Source: Adineta ricciae
Lineage: Eukaryota > Rotifera > Eurotatoria > Adinetida > Adinetidae
Assembly: GCA_905250025.1 (NCBI GenBank)
Contig: CAJNOJ010000222.1
Location: 1 to 64,000, forward strand
DNA length: 64,000 bases
Direction of reading: 5' to 3'
Shown piece after piece: positions 33,913 through 45,508 of this stretch; positions within the stretch are counted from its first letter, which is position 1, and each line of letters opens with the position of its first letter. The notes beneath the pieces were generated by a model. The model had not been told where the DNA came from. It saw nothing but the letters and a program-made list of their open reading frames with translations, and searched no databases. Position numbers and translations under genes: made by a program.

Positions 33913-35677
33913 CATGGAAGGTAGATTGTTCATTGAAGTTACCATAAGAAAGCAAGGTTTTTTCGATCTAAAATGAAATGTTATGACCTACATCTTATCA
34001 GATGTGATCATAAGGATTTTACCCCACGTACATCATATGTGCACGATGGTTCTCCTTTCCTGTCATACACACATATGTATATATGGCGAATTTTTTGCTC
34101 TTTTCTTCTTCATTTCAAATGATGGATTTATCCTTTTCGATCTCAGTCATCTGGTGAATTTCCACAGAGTCATGTCAAGGGATCAGTTGATCACTATATA
34201 AACTCGATTCTATAGTTAAATAAATATCTATGATCTTGTCCTCATACAAGAAAATAACGCCGTCACACGAAATAAAGAAAGCACGTGCGTGGAGTTTTGC
34301 ATAAGACACAAGAAATATTTCGTGAGAAAGAATTAGAAAATTCAAGTTTCTCTATTGCCACTCAATTGTACAAAAGAAAACAGTTTTTTCCTGACTAAAA
34401 CATGATCTTCATATGACAGAGCTGAATTTTCTAACGCAAATGCTGACTGATTTGTTTGTGAGTGCACTCTGAAAAGATTTTACACAAGCGTGATCAAATT
34501 GTTTTCGTATACAGCCATGAAGGTACGATTACAACTTTCTTTTCAGACTTATGAAATGAATTTGATATGGTATTGCACAACAACTAAATGTAGAGAAGAG
34601 AAATCACAGAAGTAAAAAATAAAAAAGAGCGGAAGTAAAGTTGATTGATGTTCCAATTCCAAGAGACAAAGAGTCAATAAGATTGAAACAATTAATTATA
34701 ATGCATACCAGTAAAGGTGAGGATGTGTGCGGATTCATAAAATCTGCACTCCCAATCACACGCCATCGTCTTGCTGGTCAAAATAAAATAGCTTTATCGG
34801 TGTACATTAAGACATGTAAAATTGGCTTTTTCCAACGAAAAACTCTTACTCATACCTGATAAGAATGAGATAAATATTTTATATCGTTTTCCTTTGCTTT
34901 TGTTAAAATTCAACTCTGTGTGAAAAACTGTGGATAGAATAAATGACTCACATCTACCCAGACAGACAAATCTGATTCTACGGAATTTTTACATGTTCAA
35001 AACCGCACATGGTTATGCATATCAACGCGTTCTTGATAACTTTTTCCTCTGACAGGATACAGTTCGGTCAAATACTAGAGATCATTTCACTGTCCGAATT
35101 TATGTCAGAACAACTGCGTTGAAATTTCGTTAGTAGCTAATTGTTACTCTCGAAATATCGATCGCCACCGACGCTTCTTTCATTGATGGAAAGAACATTT
35201 TTGAAAAGTTACTCCAATCAGATCTTTTCTCAAACTATTTCTTGCTCCATTCAATCATTTGTATTATTAGCAAATTAATAGTGTCGTTCGGTAGACGACT
35301 GGAATTTAAATGGTAAGTTCCCATTGCTGGAAGGAATGTGATACGTATTTTAATCAAAGTAATTTGATCTTTTCGCCTAAAAATGAATGTTCTATTAAAA
35401 ACGACATTATGTTTATACTGGATGCGTAACAACTTGCTAGCCTAAGGCATTTGATCAATTATTATTTGATTGAGGTATGATGATAACATTTTTCTCTCTA
35501 TAATATATAAGACATTCGTACGAGACAAAACTGCTGCATTCAATACAAGAATAGTCATGGGGAACGACGCTTCTAAAGGGTGCTCAACACCGTTGAGCGA
35601 TCTAGGTGCGTTTCTTCTTTCTGAAATTTGATTTTCATAATTTCAAACCCTTTTTTCAATCAGAAATTGCTGTACTC
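33913..35677. repeat. Duplicated block Z, copy 1
   Basis: It aligns with 61231-62849. It begins at the start-codon region of a caspase-like gene (a stump of about 11 codons, minus strand) and ends inside exon 2 of an EF-hand gene at the N. It has about 250 bp (33983-34255) not found in copy 2. No complete gene; the frame at 34641-34859 is present in both copies but changes mostly at amino-acid-altering positions. Confidence 0.85.
35561..35677 (+). pseudogene. EF-hand calcium sensor, truncated copy 1
   Basis: The ATG near 35561 gives M-G-N-D-A-S-K-G-C-S-T-P-L-S-D-L, then a GTGCGT donor and an exon-2 start (A-V-L) after TTTCAATCAG, matching 62722-62849. The sequence stops at the N (35678), and nothing downstream continues the gene. 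Only exon 1 and the first codons of exon 2 survive here. Confidence 0.75.
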
Positions 35678-35678
35678 N
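35678..35678. other. Single ambiguous base at a homology breakpoint
   Basis: The N interrupts the EF-hand exon exactly where similarity to 62849 ends. It probably marks an assembly join or unresolved base. Confidence 0.9.
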
Positions 35679-35795
35679 ATCACTCTGACTGTTCTCATTC
35701 GACAAAATAGTAGCTCTTGTGGATACGACTTAATTCCTTCGTTCCATAGCCATTAATGCAATGTCCCTTGGAAGGGACGTTTCGGCTTTTAAGGG
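35679..35795. mobile_element. piggyBac-like terminus
   Basis: Read leftward from TTAA at 35796-35799 the sequence is CCCTTAAAAGCCGAAAC followed by the near-palindrome GTCCCTTCCAAGGGAC. This layout (TTAA, CCCTT, palindrome about 18 bp in) matches the ends near 6706 and 45161. The other end is missing, cut by the N. Confidence 0.5.
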
Positions 35796-35799
35796 TTAA

Positions 35800-35977
35800 G
35801 ATTTGAAAATTCAGTGATATAAAGCCACATATCAATAGTAAAGCTAGCTGATAAAAGTGGAATGTACGGTACATTAAGCATTGGATTTGAATTCTTGGCA
35901 AATACAGGAGCTTGTCCTATACAACCAGTGGTAGTAAATGACATGGTGTTGCTAGGTGTAGCATTATAATTATTCAT
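35800..35977 (-). pseudogene. Concanavalin A/LamG-like domain fragment
   Basis: A minus-strand frame encodes G-C-I-G-Q-A-P-V-F, then P-Y-I-P-L-L-S-A-S-F-T-I-D-M-W-L-Y-I, the start of a LamG/ConA-like lectin domain. It is cut on its 3' side by the piggyBac-like end at TTAA 35796 and on its 5' side by the left border of block X copy 2 (35985). Only about 60 residues remain. Confidence 0.5.
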
Positions 35978-35984
35978 TTGATCA

Positions 35985-38900
35985 TTAAATTCTTTTTTGA
36001 GTATATTTCTCGTTGATTTGTTTTTTTTTCTTTCGGAAACTGTAATCAGTCTCTAATCAAAATATTGCTTTTCTAATGCTTCTTATATTTTGCATACTAA
36101 TAAATGAAAGAAACTTGTACTTCGAAATTATTGTTCTGTTCTTCGAGCACAATTGGCAGGTCATTTCAGTAATGTGTCAAGTAAAAGGACGATGATACGT
36201 GTTCTTGAAAGCAAATTCGATTTTTAACGGTATCTTGGATGAATTTCAAGTTATACATACACGAATTTCGAAATTGAAAATTTTCTATGGATTCTGTATT
36301 ATAAATACAATACAACTTTTTCTTTTCATTTTTCATTCAGTTTTTTATTCAGAATAAGAGATGAACAAATTCTCTTTCTATCTGATCGTTGTCTGGCATT
36401 TTTCAACTATTCATTCAAGTCATTTTTATGGAGGGACAGTCACTTGGAGGCCAATAAATAATACCGATTTTGGTTCATTAATTCGTATAATGTTTACACA
36501 ATCTTATCAATGGCAACAAACAAATACACAATGTGATCAAACTTTTATTGGAAATCAAACACGAAAAATTCCTAGTGACATTGGTACACTTGAATGCGCA
36601 ACTAATTTATCTTCATGTGAAAATTATACAGCATTAGATGTGAATGGATATTGTACTGATTATAGCAAAATTATGGATACAAGTTCGAGCCAAATATCAA
36701 ATATTGAAACTATTGCAATGGATTCGAAATTTTGTGTAGCTTATCAAAATTTAACATGGCCAGGCATTATTTCATCTGTTTATGGTTTTGATCAGTATCT
36801 GGACAATGCAACATGGTCACTTGGTTGTTGTGTTGATTTAACAATACGAGATGATGGTTTTATTAATACAGCACCAGTCGCAGCAGTTATTTCACGTATA
36901 TTTTAATGTTCCTGGTGTAATGATAATATGATTTGTTATCTATTTTAGCTATTTATGTACTATCTAATACGATAAGTACTATTAGTATTCCTGTTGCAGA
37001 TGCCGATGGTGATATTTTACGGTAAGATAAATCTTTCGTTATTACGTATAGTTTTACTATATGTAAGTGTAGTTGTCGTTGGGCAAGTAATGATTCAATA
37101 TTTGATGAATGTGGTGATATTTGTGGAGAAATTCCCGGAAGTATACTTTATGAAGAAAATTGTACACTTGTCTTTGACAGTACAGGAAAATCTTCCGGAG
37201 ATTATTATGCTATAGCATTGATGGTTGAAGATTTTTATAATGATTCAAATAGTACAGCATTAAGTAGTATTTCTATACAATTTTTAATTCATATTATTAA
37301 TGAATCATCATGTGATTTCAAACCAGTCATTGCTTTAAATTCATCAAGAAATTTAACTTTAGAAGTTGGAACAAACTACTCATTTACTTTTACAATCAGC
37401 ACAAACTGTTCCAATGTATCAATTGTTGATTATTTTCGATCTCCTTTATTAAATGTGATTAAAACTAATTTAACATTTGATTCAATTGATGATCTTTGGA
37501 CTATTACTGAAATATGGATGCCAACAGTAGAACAAATTGGTTTACAGATTTATTGTGCTGTAGCAATTGATAGGTATATTGAGTCGTTTGATAAAATTAA
37601 TATTATTTTCTTCCATTATTTAGTGTTTCAATTCAATCAGATTTTTATTGTTTAAAATTTATTGTAAATTCAACTTATGGAGGAGAGGAAGAGTAAGATA
37701 GATAATCACTTGTCAATAATCCTATAACTAGTCATAACATTTTTTCTCTACTTATATATCTTCCAGCAGTTACTTGTATAACCTCATTAATTAGTTATAC
37801 GTTTGCAATCTTTTCTTTTTTTTAGTGATGGATACAGTTTGATTAGTACTGCCACAACTGATAAGTAAGTTTTCGAGTTCGTTCGATTTTATTATTACTA
37901 TTTTGTTCTTTGTAGAACAACAACAACTTCTACTGCAACGACATCGACATCGACCACTGCAACAACATCGACATCGACCACTGCAACTAGTTCAACAAGC
38001 ACATCAAGCACATCGACGACCAGTTCAAGCAGTACATCAGGTACATCAACTTCATCAACAAGTACTTCTACAACGTCGACAACGTCTACCTCAACAACGA
38101 CGTAATTTTCCTTGTTTTCCATTTCCAAAAATATGTTTGTTTTTGATAAACTTTTATAGAACAGCAACCTCGACTACAACCACTTCCAAAACAACTATGT
38201 AAGTCTCGACTCTTTCTATAATATTTTTCCGATTTACTTCTACTGTTTTAGAACGACAACTACAACTCAAGAGCCTGCAACTATTATAGGTCTGCATATT
38301 TTACTTAATTGAAATCAACATTTACATATGAAAATTCTTTTTCTTTCATTTAATTACAGTACTCATTTCAACGAAAGATAATTCCGGATTATTAGGACTA
38401 GGATTGGGACTTGGTCTACCTCTTGGCTTAGCATTTATAGCTTTAACTGCATATGGCTTGTATCGTGGACCAGCTGCACTGCTAGGGTATGAAATTATTC
38501 TGTTAGATCATTTTCTACAACCGTTCAATACACCTTTAGCCGGATTTTTTTTATAGCGATCATTTTATTTCTAGCTTCAATTCACATTATAAATTTTTCA
38601 ATCGTCCAACCAGTTCAATCAATCAAGTCGGTTCGGTTCAAGAATTTACTGATACTATAGATGATGATGCTAGTATTAATTCCGGATATCATCATGAAGA
38701 AACTAATGAAATTATAACAAAGAAACAAACCAATATCCAAAATCAAAATCTTAACAATTCACAATCATTAGCGATCGATAGTCAATCCAACACTCCTTGC
38801 CATACGGATCCACCATCAAACAAACAAACATCATCATCATCATCATCAACAAAGGAACTATTACTTCCAAAAGGAAATTCTTTCACTACTGTCTCAATAT

Positions 38901-39332
38901 CTGATTTTGAGCTTAATAATTTGGATAAAACACCATCATCACCAATTCAACCTTTACTTCCACCGCCATTGTCTCCTTCATCTTCATTAGTCAATGAAAC
39001 TGTTCGACAAACACGAACAGTTCCATTAAAAGCGAATTTCACACAATCAAATGGTTCTGTTCTTCTCAATGCTTATTCTGATCAAGAAAAAGATAAATTC
39101 ACTACTATTCATGAACTCATTTAAAACAAAAGATTCCAAAACTCTTGTCAAAACAAAAACATTTACTTCATTCTGTTTCCTCCTTGATTTCTCCATGAAA
39201 ATAAACAAATTATAATGAAACATATTTCATTCTATTACAAGGTTACCTTAGCTGTAGTTAACACTCTCTAAGGTATCATGAAATTTTTGCACGACACAGA
39301 TACGCCTTGAGAAATAATCAATTTATGAAAAA
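35985..39332. repeat. Duplicated block X, copy 2
   Basis: The direct counterpart of 12953-17356. It lacks the intron-5 transposon and has fewer exon-6 repeats. Confidence 0.9.
36361..39124 (+). CDS. Mucin-linker type I membrane protein, copy 2
   Basis: The same ten-exon structure as the gene at 13353-17156: 36361-36895, 36949-37021, 37073-37573, 37624-37692, 37826-37864, 37916-38101, 38160-38198, 38252-38289, 38360-38486 and 38575-39124, about 718 residues. Signal peptide, Cys-rich glycosylated ectodomain and Gly-Leu transmembrane helix (about 501-526) match copy 1 closely. The Ser/Thr linker is 44 residues shorter, and the cytoplasmic tail has small insertions (an Asp-rich segment near 38660 and extra Ser near 38835). 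All splice sites are canonical, so it is probably functional. Intron 5 here is 51 nt and is the empty site for the copy-1 transposon. Confidence 0.85.
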
Positions 39333-39438
39333 TGATTTGAAAACTGTGGGACTACTTCAGACTTTTGATGAAACAAATAACAATACATCTATTTAAATTA
39401 ATGACAGATGTTCTTCTCAAACATGAGCAACAAAAAAT

Positions 39439-39609
39439 ATGACTCGAACAACACTTTTTTCTCCTCCTGTCAATGTTCTTCCAGCAGCAGTTCTGAAATA
39501 TACAACAACAAAATTTCCATTAGACAATGCAAATATGAATAAACAAGATTCAATTATTGTTCGTGCATATAATTTACAAGAAAATGATAATTTCGATTCG
39601 GTATCATAA
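39439..39609 (+). other. 56-codon open frame, possible 3' exon remnant
   Basis: The frame M-T-R-T-T-L-F-S-P-P-V-N-V-L-P-A ends in F-D-S-V-S and a stop. The composition is protein-like but unrecognised, and no partner exon was found. It lies just right of block X copy 2 and is absent from unit 1. Confidence 0.25.
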
Positions 39610-40114
39610 GAAATTTATTGCTAAATAATAAAAAAATAAATAGCGCTTGTCTACCAAAAAGGCAGAAATATTTAATTAGGTCTGACTTCTCGAGATCTAT
39701 CCTTCTTTGTCGAAAACCTTACGAACTGACTTCACGATTGTTATCTTTCTCTTTACTTAGCGTGCATTTCTAAATAAAGATCACCGTGAAAAGGAAATGG
39801 TAACTCCCTAAGAACGGTTAACTTGAACCTTCCACCTTTAAACACATCTCAGTTTCTAGCAAAACGATGAATAGTGTGAAATAAGATACGGTTGTCTATA
39901 TTTTTCAAAATAAAACTAGCATGATTTTTCTGATGTGACCAACAAGATATGCTACTGGGAGCATCTCCACAATCCTCTCAAATTCTGTCTTTATATCATT
40001 TGTTGAAAAACAAAAGCAAGAAACAAGCACTATTGGTAAAGCTGCATAGATCTAATCACTTGATACTTCTAAACAAAATATCATTCATACTTATTTTCGT
40101 TCGTACAAGCCTCA
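39610..40114. other. Spacer, no gene recognised
   Basis: Private to unit 2. The frame 39949-40269 overlaps repeat copy D and is not coding-like. Confidence 0.4.
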
Positions 40115-40925
40115 TAAAAAGCCGCTTAATCACTCGCCTGCCCCTCTATCCGATCGGACACTTACGGCTAGTCGCTGATACGCACATCTTCACAATTTCA
40201 TCTACTTTTTATTCGCTCTCGAAACAAAAAAATGAAATTCTTTTAACTGCTTTTGGGAAAAAAATCTGACTTTGTGTCAATGTGATTCTGGAAAGGAAAC
40301 TGTTGAGACATTATGCTACTCTCTAAGTAGCTATAATTCGAATAGGTTAGTTTTTCGCATGTTTGGAATACTATTTAGGTTATTTATGCCTAGCTAAATC
40401 CAACCGTAGAATCAGAAACGTCCATTTGGTTTTTCTTCAGATATATCTATTGAAAATTCTATCAGATAATCTAATATATAGTGGTCATTAATACAAAACG
40501 CTTGCACAATGCTGGTATAAGTCTCATACTTATTCTATAGTTTATTTGAACTGCATTTTTTTAATCAATTTATTACTAAATTTTACACTTACAAGTCGTA
40601 AATGATTCTATTCACACATAAAGACGCAAACACCAATCAGTTCATTAGCTCTCATTGACGACTTCAAATAGAAGTATGCACGAATCTCTTTCCTAAGCAG
40701 AAAGCCAAGAGGCTATACAGAAATCAGTCGGAGAGAATTTCAGTTAGATTTAAGGCCATTTGTATCGATAGCTATCGATCAAATTCAAACAGACGCTCGT
40801 GCAGTTTCAGTTTCTTGATGGGAGGACAAGGATCAGCATAGGTCATAGACAATGATTCACATAAAAACTAACGCTGGATTCTAAATCCTCGACTTCAATC
40901 ATCTTTTCTTAGCGGACGTACATAT
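40115..40925. repeat. Dispersed repeat, copy D (diverged)
   Basis: It contains CTCTATCCGATCGGACAC with CGGCTAGTCG (near 40144-40174) and CTGGATTCTAAATCCTCGAC (near 40870), the landmarks of copies A-C. Strongly diverged; boundaries are approximate. Confidence 0.4.
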
Positions 40926-42104
40926 GGGTATGACTTTTCTCTCCTGTTGGAGCCATACGTGTAATTCATTTGTCCTTTCATTTTCTTATGTTTCTCTGAG
41001 GAATATCTGTTTCTGTACTGTATAGTTCAAAAACACACCGATATTGATCTTAACGTTATCGTTGCGTAATAATCTATCTACTACGTCATAACACGCCACA
41101 CCATTGTCGCCGCATTCATCTATTGTTATTCGTTTCCATCAGATTGATTTCCTTTGCCGGCCAGATGGACAGAAGTTATCGAGAACAAGAGTGATTATAT
41201 TGATGATTGATGGAGCGTGTTTTTGAAAAATAAAGTTGCTTATTGCATGAGCGGAAATAAAACGTGCTAAACCGATGTACCAATCTAATAGTTTTCTCAT
41301 AATTATACACACTCCCAAGTGGATGATATTTTAGGGTCACTTATTAAATTAGATCAGATAGAAATGTCTTAAGCCATCTGAAGAATCTCATGAGCAAGGA
41401 CGAAACCGGTTAAGACTGCTAGTAAATACCCTCAATCAGAACACACATTTCTATGCGTTAGAAATCTTTTTTAATTGACTGCAGAACAATTGAAACAGCG
41501 TTGACTGTTAACAAGTCGACTTTTTCTTTTAAAAAATAATTTTTCTTAATGCGCAGATATATGAGCTTTTTACGCATAAAATCATTGTCTCTTTTCGTTC
41601 CTTGTCTGTTCGAGTATCCCATTGGGCTAATGAAGAAATACGCACGTTTTCATCTCTATATATACTATCTAATAACTATAATGAAGTACGCTTTGTTAAA
41701 GATGAAAAAGACAACGTTCAAAGAAAATTCTCTCTCATAATCATAGGCTATAATAAGCCGTCCATGATTTTGATGACAAATTCTAATGACGTAGATAGGA
41801 GGGGAGCGTGAGGCATGACGACCCCCTCCTTCCGAAAACTAAGAGAAAAAAGTGGGTTACGCCTCGACCCTTTCCCTGCTCTCACATCGGACTTGCACCT
41901 CTGTATAAAACGAAAAAAGACAGTAAAATAAAATGAGAATGAAAGTACGTCAATGAAAAGCTCTTATCTTCCGCATAAATTGAATTAATAATTGTATATG
42001 AATGATTTTATTCACGTTTTATTAAGACACAATATTAAACATAAAATCATAATGTCTATTCAGTGATAGTTAGATGATTAGTTTGTAGTTATCGTCTCCG
42101 ACAG
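40926..42104. other. Spacer 3' of the 7TM gene
   Basis: No gene recognised; the frames at 41549-41811 lack support. Confidence 0.4.
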
Positions 42105-43001
42105 TCATGGATGGATCTTTCTTGTACGACGTTTTAAAAACAGAAGATTTGCCAGTTTGGTACGAAGGTTTGGTAAAGACATGGCACATACAAAAGGAAA
42201 GAGAAGATAAGTGAAATAAGTTAATAAACTCAGATACTCCCAAGTGTCGATAGTGAGATTCACTGCTGGATTGATGAAAGTTGTAGTGGTTGCCAGTGCG
42301 GGCGGAAAAGAAAATATAAGATAAAGAAGACTGATGGACAACAACTGCACAGCCATTTTTCGGTGTTTTCGCCAATTAATTGGCTGATTCATACGATGCT
42401 TTTGCCATAAAATACGCGAAAACAAAGCGATACTGAATAAGACAATGATTAAACTAGGTATGATCTGATGTACAATTGCCTCCCACATATAAAATACATA
42501 GTTACTTTGAAAACACGCCACAACACAAAGAGGATAACCATCAAGGAGAGAATTTTCGCAAGGTGGATAGAAATAGATCATCGAATACAAGCTGAAACAG
42601 TAAACTAGCAGAAAAATGAGAGGAAAATAATGAACAAAGAAACGTTTTTTCTTTGTTGATACCCATTTGTCGTGAAATATAAGAATATGTCTTTCGACTG
42701 TTGCCCAAGCAAAAACCATTGTTTGTACAATATATAGTCCCCAATCTAAAAGTCCCCAAATTTCACAAAAGATCAATGGTCTTTCCCATATACCATTCCG
42801 ACTATAAAAATATACTATGCCTGGATATATTGTCATTTGTTGTATGAAAGCAATCAGAGCAAGAACAATAATGACATGATTGCTCAAAGCCTGACGTAAT
42901 GCTCGATCGAACAACAAATAATACAAAACAAATAATGAACATAAAATAGCTGGAATAAGAAAGGCCAAATACAATCCATACTGTGCAGTATTAGATAGCA
43001 T
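42105..43001 (-). CDS. Rhodopsin-like 7TM receptor
   Basis: A single-exon 298-residue protein with seven hydrophobic helices at about 8-30, 41-62, 82-104, 125-147, 170-195, 216-236 and 252-275. TM3 ends in V-E-R-H-I-L-I-F-H (the DRY-like position). The second extracellular loop has P-P-C-E-N and Y-P-L-C-V-V-A-C-F, so a disulphide to TM3 is likely (C-E-I-W before TM3). The third intracellular loop has N-W-R-K-H-R-K-M, and TM7 ends F-P-F-V-C-A-M-S-L-P-N-L-R. These are marks of the large family of short bdelloid receptors, often labelled FMRFamide-receptor-like. The ligand is unknown. It is private to unit 2 and intact. Confidence 0.85.
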   Translation of the reverse strand: MLSNTAQYGLYLAFLIPAILCSLFVLYYLLFDRALRQALSNHVIIVLALIAFIQQMTIYPGIVYFYSRNGIWERPLIFCEIWGLLDWGLYIVQTMVFAWATVERHILIFHDKWVSTKKKRFFVHYFPLIFLLVYCFSLYSMIYFYPPCENSLLDGYPLCVVACFQSNYVFYMWEAIVHQIIPSLIIVLFSIALFSRILWQKHRMNQPINWRKHRKMAVQLLSISLLYLIFSFPPALATTTTFINPAVNLTIDTWEYLSLLTYFTYLLFPFVCAMSLPNLRTKLANLLFLKRRTRKIHP

Positions 43002-44627
43002 ATTGAAAAAAGAACTTTAAATAGAAAGAGGAAATTATTGAAATAAATACTACGCAGAAAAAAGAATGAAAAATTCTTTGATTTAAACGTGCGCAATAAA
43101 ATATAGGATAAATTATTAAAAATAATGACAAACTTGTCAAAGATATTTTTCATGGAAGAATGAGATTCAAATTCTTACGGAACGTTTCATCGGAAATTAT
43201 TGTTCGGCTTTCCTGTAAATCTGAATTGAGCTTATGTTCGCTCGACCGAAAACAGAGTCATATGAATAAAATAGTTTAATATATGAGTAAGGGATAACGA
43301 CAACTAAATTTGTTCGTATACTTTTTTAATCAATTTAGACAAAAATGAGTCGAGGTTTCGATATTTTACATGCCATTTTCAAGACGTGGTGGAACTACAA
43401 TATGAAAAGAAGAGAGATTTATATACAGAGCTCTCTAAAATAATAGACACCCCCCGCTAGTTTTGTCGAAGAAAATTTATTTTGCATTTCTAAAGAGCAT
43501 TTATTTGTTCCAATGGGAGAAGAACGAGATTTCAGAAATCAAGTACGTCACTTGCTTTTGTGAAACACGATCTGAAAGAGAGTGTTGAAGTGTGTGGGAC
43601 AGAAACTTGGACCCCCCACAGACGGCCTGAAACCCCCATCACAGGCAGGCTCGAAAACCGGTCAAATACCCTTATAAACAAGCCGAAAGATTCTGTCACA
43701 GAGTGTTACCGACAGGCCTTGACCGTTATTCACTGTTATTGGTAGAAGCGGACACCTAAAAACTGAAGAGAGAGAGAGAGAGAGAGGTTTTTAGAGGAAA
43801 AATCAAATAAACTGTGTATCATTGTCTCACAGACAGTTTCGTTCTCAACTTCGTTACATCGACAAGTGTAGTTCGTGTCACAGATCGAGATCGATTGATG
43901 GAAGCACAATAAGAAGGATCACATATTGTGACCGATGAAGCAAAAATTTTCTTAAAACGCAGCGGACATCGCTATTGATAACGATATGTTGCTTTCAACA
44001 GCTTAAGTTTAGATAAATGGGAATGCAAACTGAGAGATAAATTGACCATTCTATGTGTTCAAAGTTTGTCTGACTGGATCATGTTTCACATTTTAATCCC
44101 GTTAGGGATTGCGCTGAAAGCTTTTCCCCTCTTGATCAGTTCAGTATATATATTAGTTAGATAGATGATTATATGTACTAAATAAATATATTCCACTACC
44201 TTTATGGACTCGCTGTTGTGAATGATATAATCGACCTGGATCATGACGAAATCAAGGAATATAAATTTGGTTCTTCCAATTAACTATTCCATAATTACTT
44301 TCATCGGAAAAATTACGCTTCACCAATCTTCTACTGACCAATCCAAATGTTCATGACACTATTAAAATCAACTGCGTCGTTATGCTGGAGTTATACGAGG
44401 CTTTCTTGGTGTAATAAGCGATATCATGTTATAATCTTGTAGAATTTGACTTGGTTTTGCTTAACTAATAGATAAATTCATAAGGAGGAGTGAATCCATG
44501 AGGACCTAACCACTTTTCTGGAAAAATTTTATTCTGATTTTTTTTCGCCTCTGAAGTTCGATCTGCTCAAAAAAAAACTTTTGATAAAAAATTCGGTTCT
44601 ATTTACGGAAAACTCCAGGTTTCTTAA
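43002..44627. other. Intergenic, includes a (GA)n tract
   Basis: A GA microsatellite lies near 43768-43786. No gene recognised. The 61-codon frame at 43560-43745 has unusual composition but no motif. Confidence 0.4.
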
Positions 44628-45161
44628 CCTTTTCTTGGCGGTTTTTTTTGAACAAGTCAAGTTTTTTAAAATAGTGAAAACAGATATTTATTCAATCAAA
44701 AACCGTCATCAAAAGTGTTTTAAGGTGTGATAAGCTTTGAAACAGTCAATTACGCATAAGCAAACATCACATTTTTCGCACTGATATCTTGTGTATTTGA
44801 CTGATTTTTCTTTTTTTTCTGTATGAGAGCATACATAACATGTCCTCTGCGCAGCAGCTTTTGAAGCAGTAGTAGGAACAAGTGATGGAAAATGTCTAGC
44901 AGATAAACATAGTGGTGAATCAATTGTTAGTCTTCCGATAGAAATTCGTCTTTGGTTACCATATTACCATATAAATTACCAAATGCACTATGTTCGGATT
45001 TTTCTAATATTTCGAAGTACTGACAGGATTACTTTATCAATACAGGAAAAGTACTCTACAGGCTGATTCTACTCACTTTTGATTGATTTGAAATATATAC
45101 CACTCCTCAGCGTTGAGAAAATAGTCTAGATGGTATATATACCATGCCCGCCAACAAAGGG
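44628..45161 (-). mobile_element. Internally deleted piggyBac element
   Basis: Flanked by TTAA at 44624-44627 and 45162-45165. The ends are CCTTTTCTTGGCGG (44628) and, inverted, CCCTTTGTTGGCGG (45148-45161), two mismatches in 14. A palindrome TGGTATATATACCA lies just inside the right end (45131-45144). The minus strand carries the C-terminal transposase remnant. At 534 bp the element lacks the catalytic core. Its right TTAA corresponds to TTAA 25366-25369 in unit 1. Confidence 0.85.
44700..44950 (-). pseudogene. piggyBac transposase C-terminal remnant
   Basis: The minus frame reads L-S-A-R-H-F-P-S-L-V-P, then Q-R-T-C-Y-V-C-S, Y-Q-C-E-K-C-D-V-C-L-C and D-C-F-K-A-Y-H. This is the CxxC...CxxCxxxLCxxxCFxxYH zinc module at the end of piggyBac transposases, with all its cysteines intact. 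The rest of the transposase is deleted: only about 200 bp separate this fragment from the right terminal repeat. Confidence 0.82.
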
Positions 45162-45165
45162 TTAA

Positions 45166-45367
45166 TAAAATTCTGTTTGCTCTCTTCAGTATTTGTAATA
45201 TCAAGCTTAATGTTATGTGCTAAATCGACCAACAGTAAAAGTTCTGCTATTTGTTCATCATTTAAAAAGTCGGATCCTATTTTATTATTGAACATTTGTT
45301 GAAGAACTAGTGTTGCAATATTATTCGAGCGATAAATTGTTGGTTGACGGTTGTCATTGGTGGACAT
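45166..45367 (-). pseudogene. Unknown conserved short gene, copy 2 (truncated)
   Basis: The frame starts at ATG 45367 (M-S-T-N-D-N-R-Q-P-T-I-Y-R) and matches 25559 onward, with F-N-N-K-I-G and L-N-D-E-Q-I-A-E-L-L, but after F-I-N it runs into the piggyBac terminus. It therefore keeps the start codon that copy 1 lost but has lost its C-terminal part. Neither copy is complete. Confidence 0.5.
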
Positions 45368-45508
45368 GATGGAAGTATCGACTGGTGTTTTTTTTGTCTA
45401 ACTAGGTAGGTAAAACTTGTCATTTTTAAAGTATAAAATAGATTTTGCTTTTTGATCAATTTTTATCAACTTCATGTCTGGCGTTATGAGGGAAATATTA
45501 CTCTTACC

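Noticed and set aside
34641..34859. 72-codon plus-strand frame, also present at 61808-62026
   Set aside because: Differences between the copies mostly change the amino acid and there is no motif; conservation reflects the duplicated block, not coding.
43768..43786. GA repeat tract
   Set aside because: An ordinary microsatellite without associated structure.
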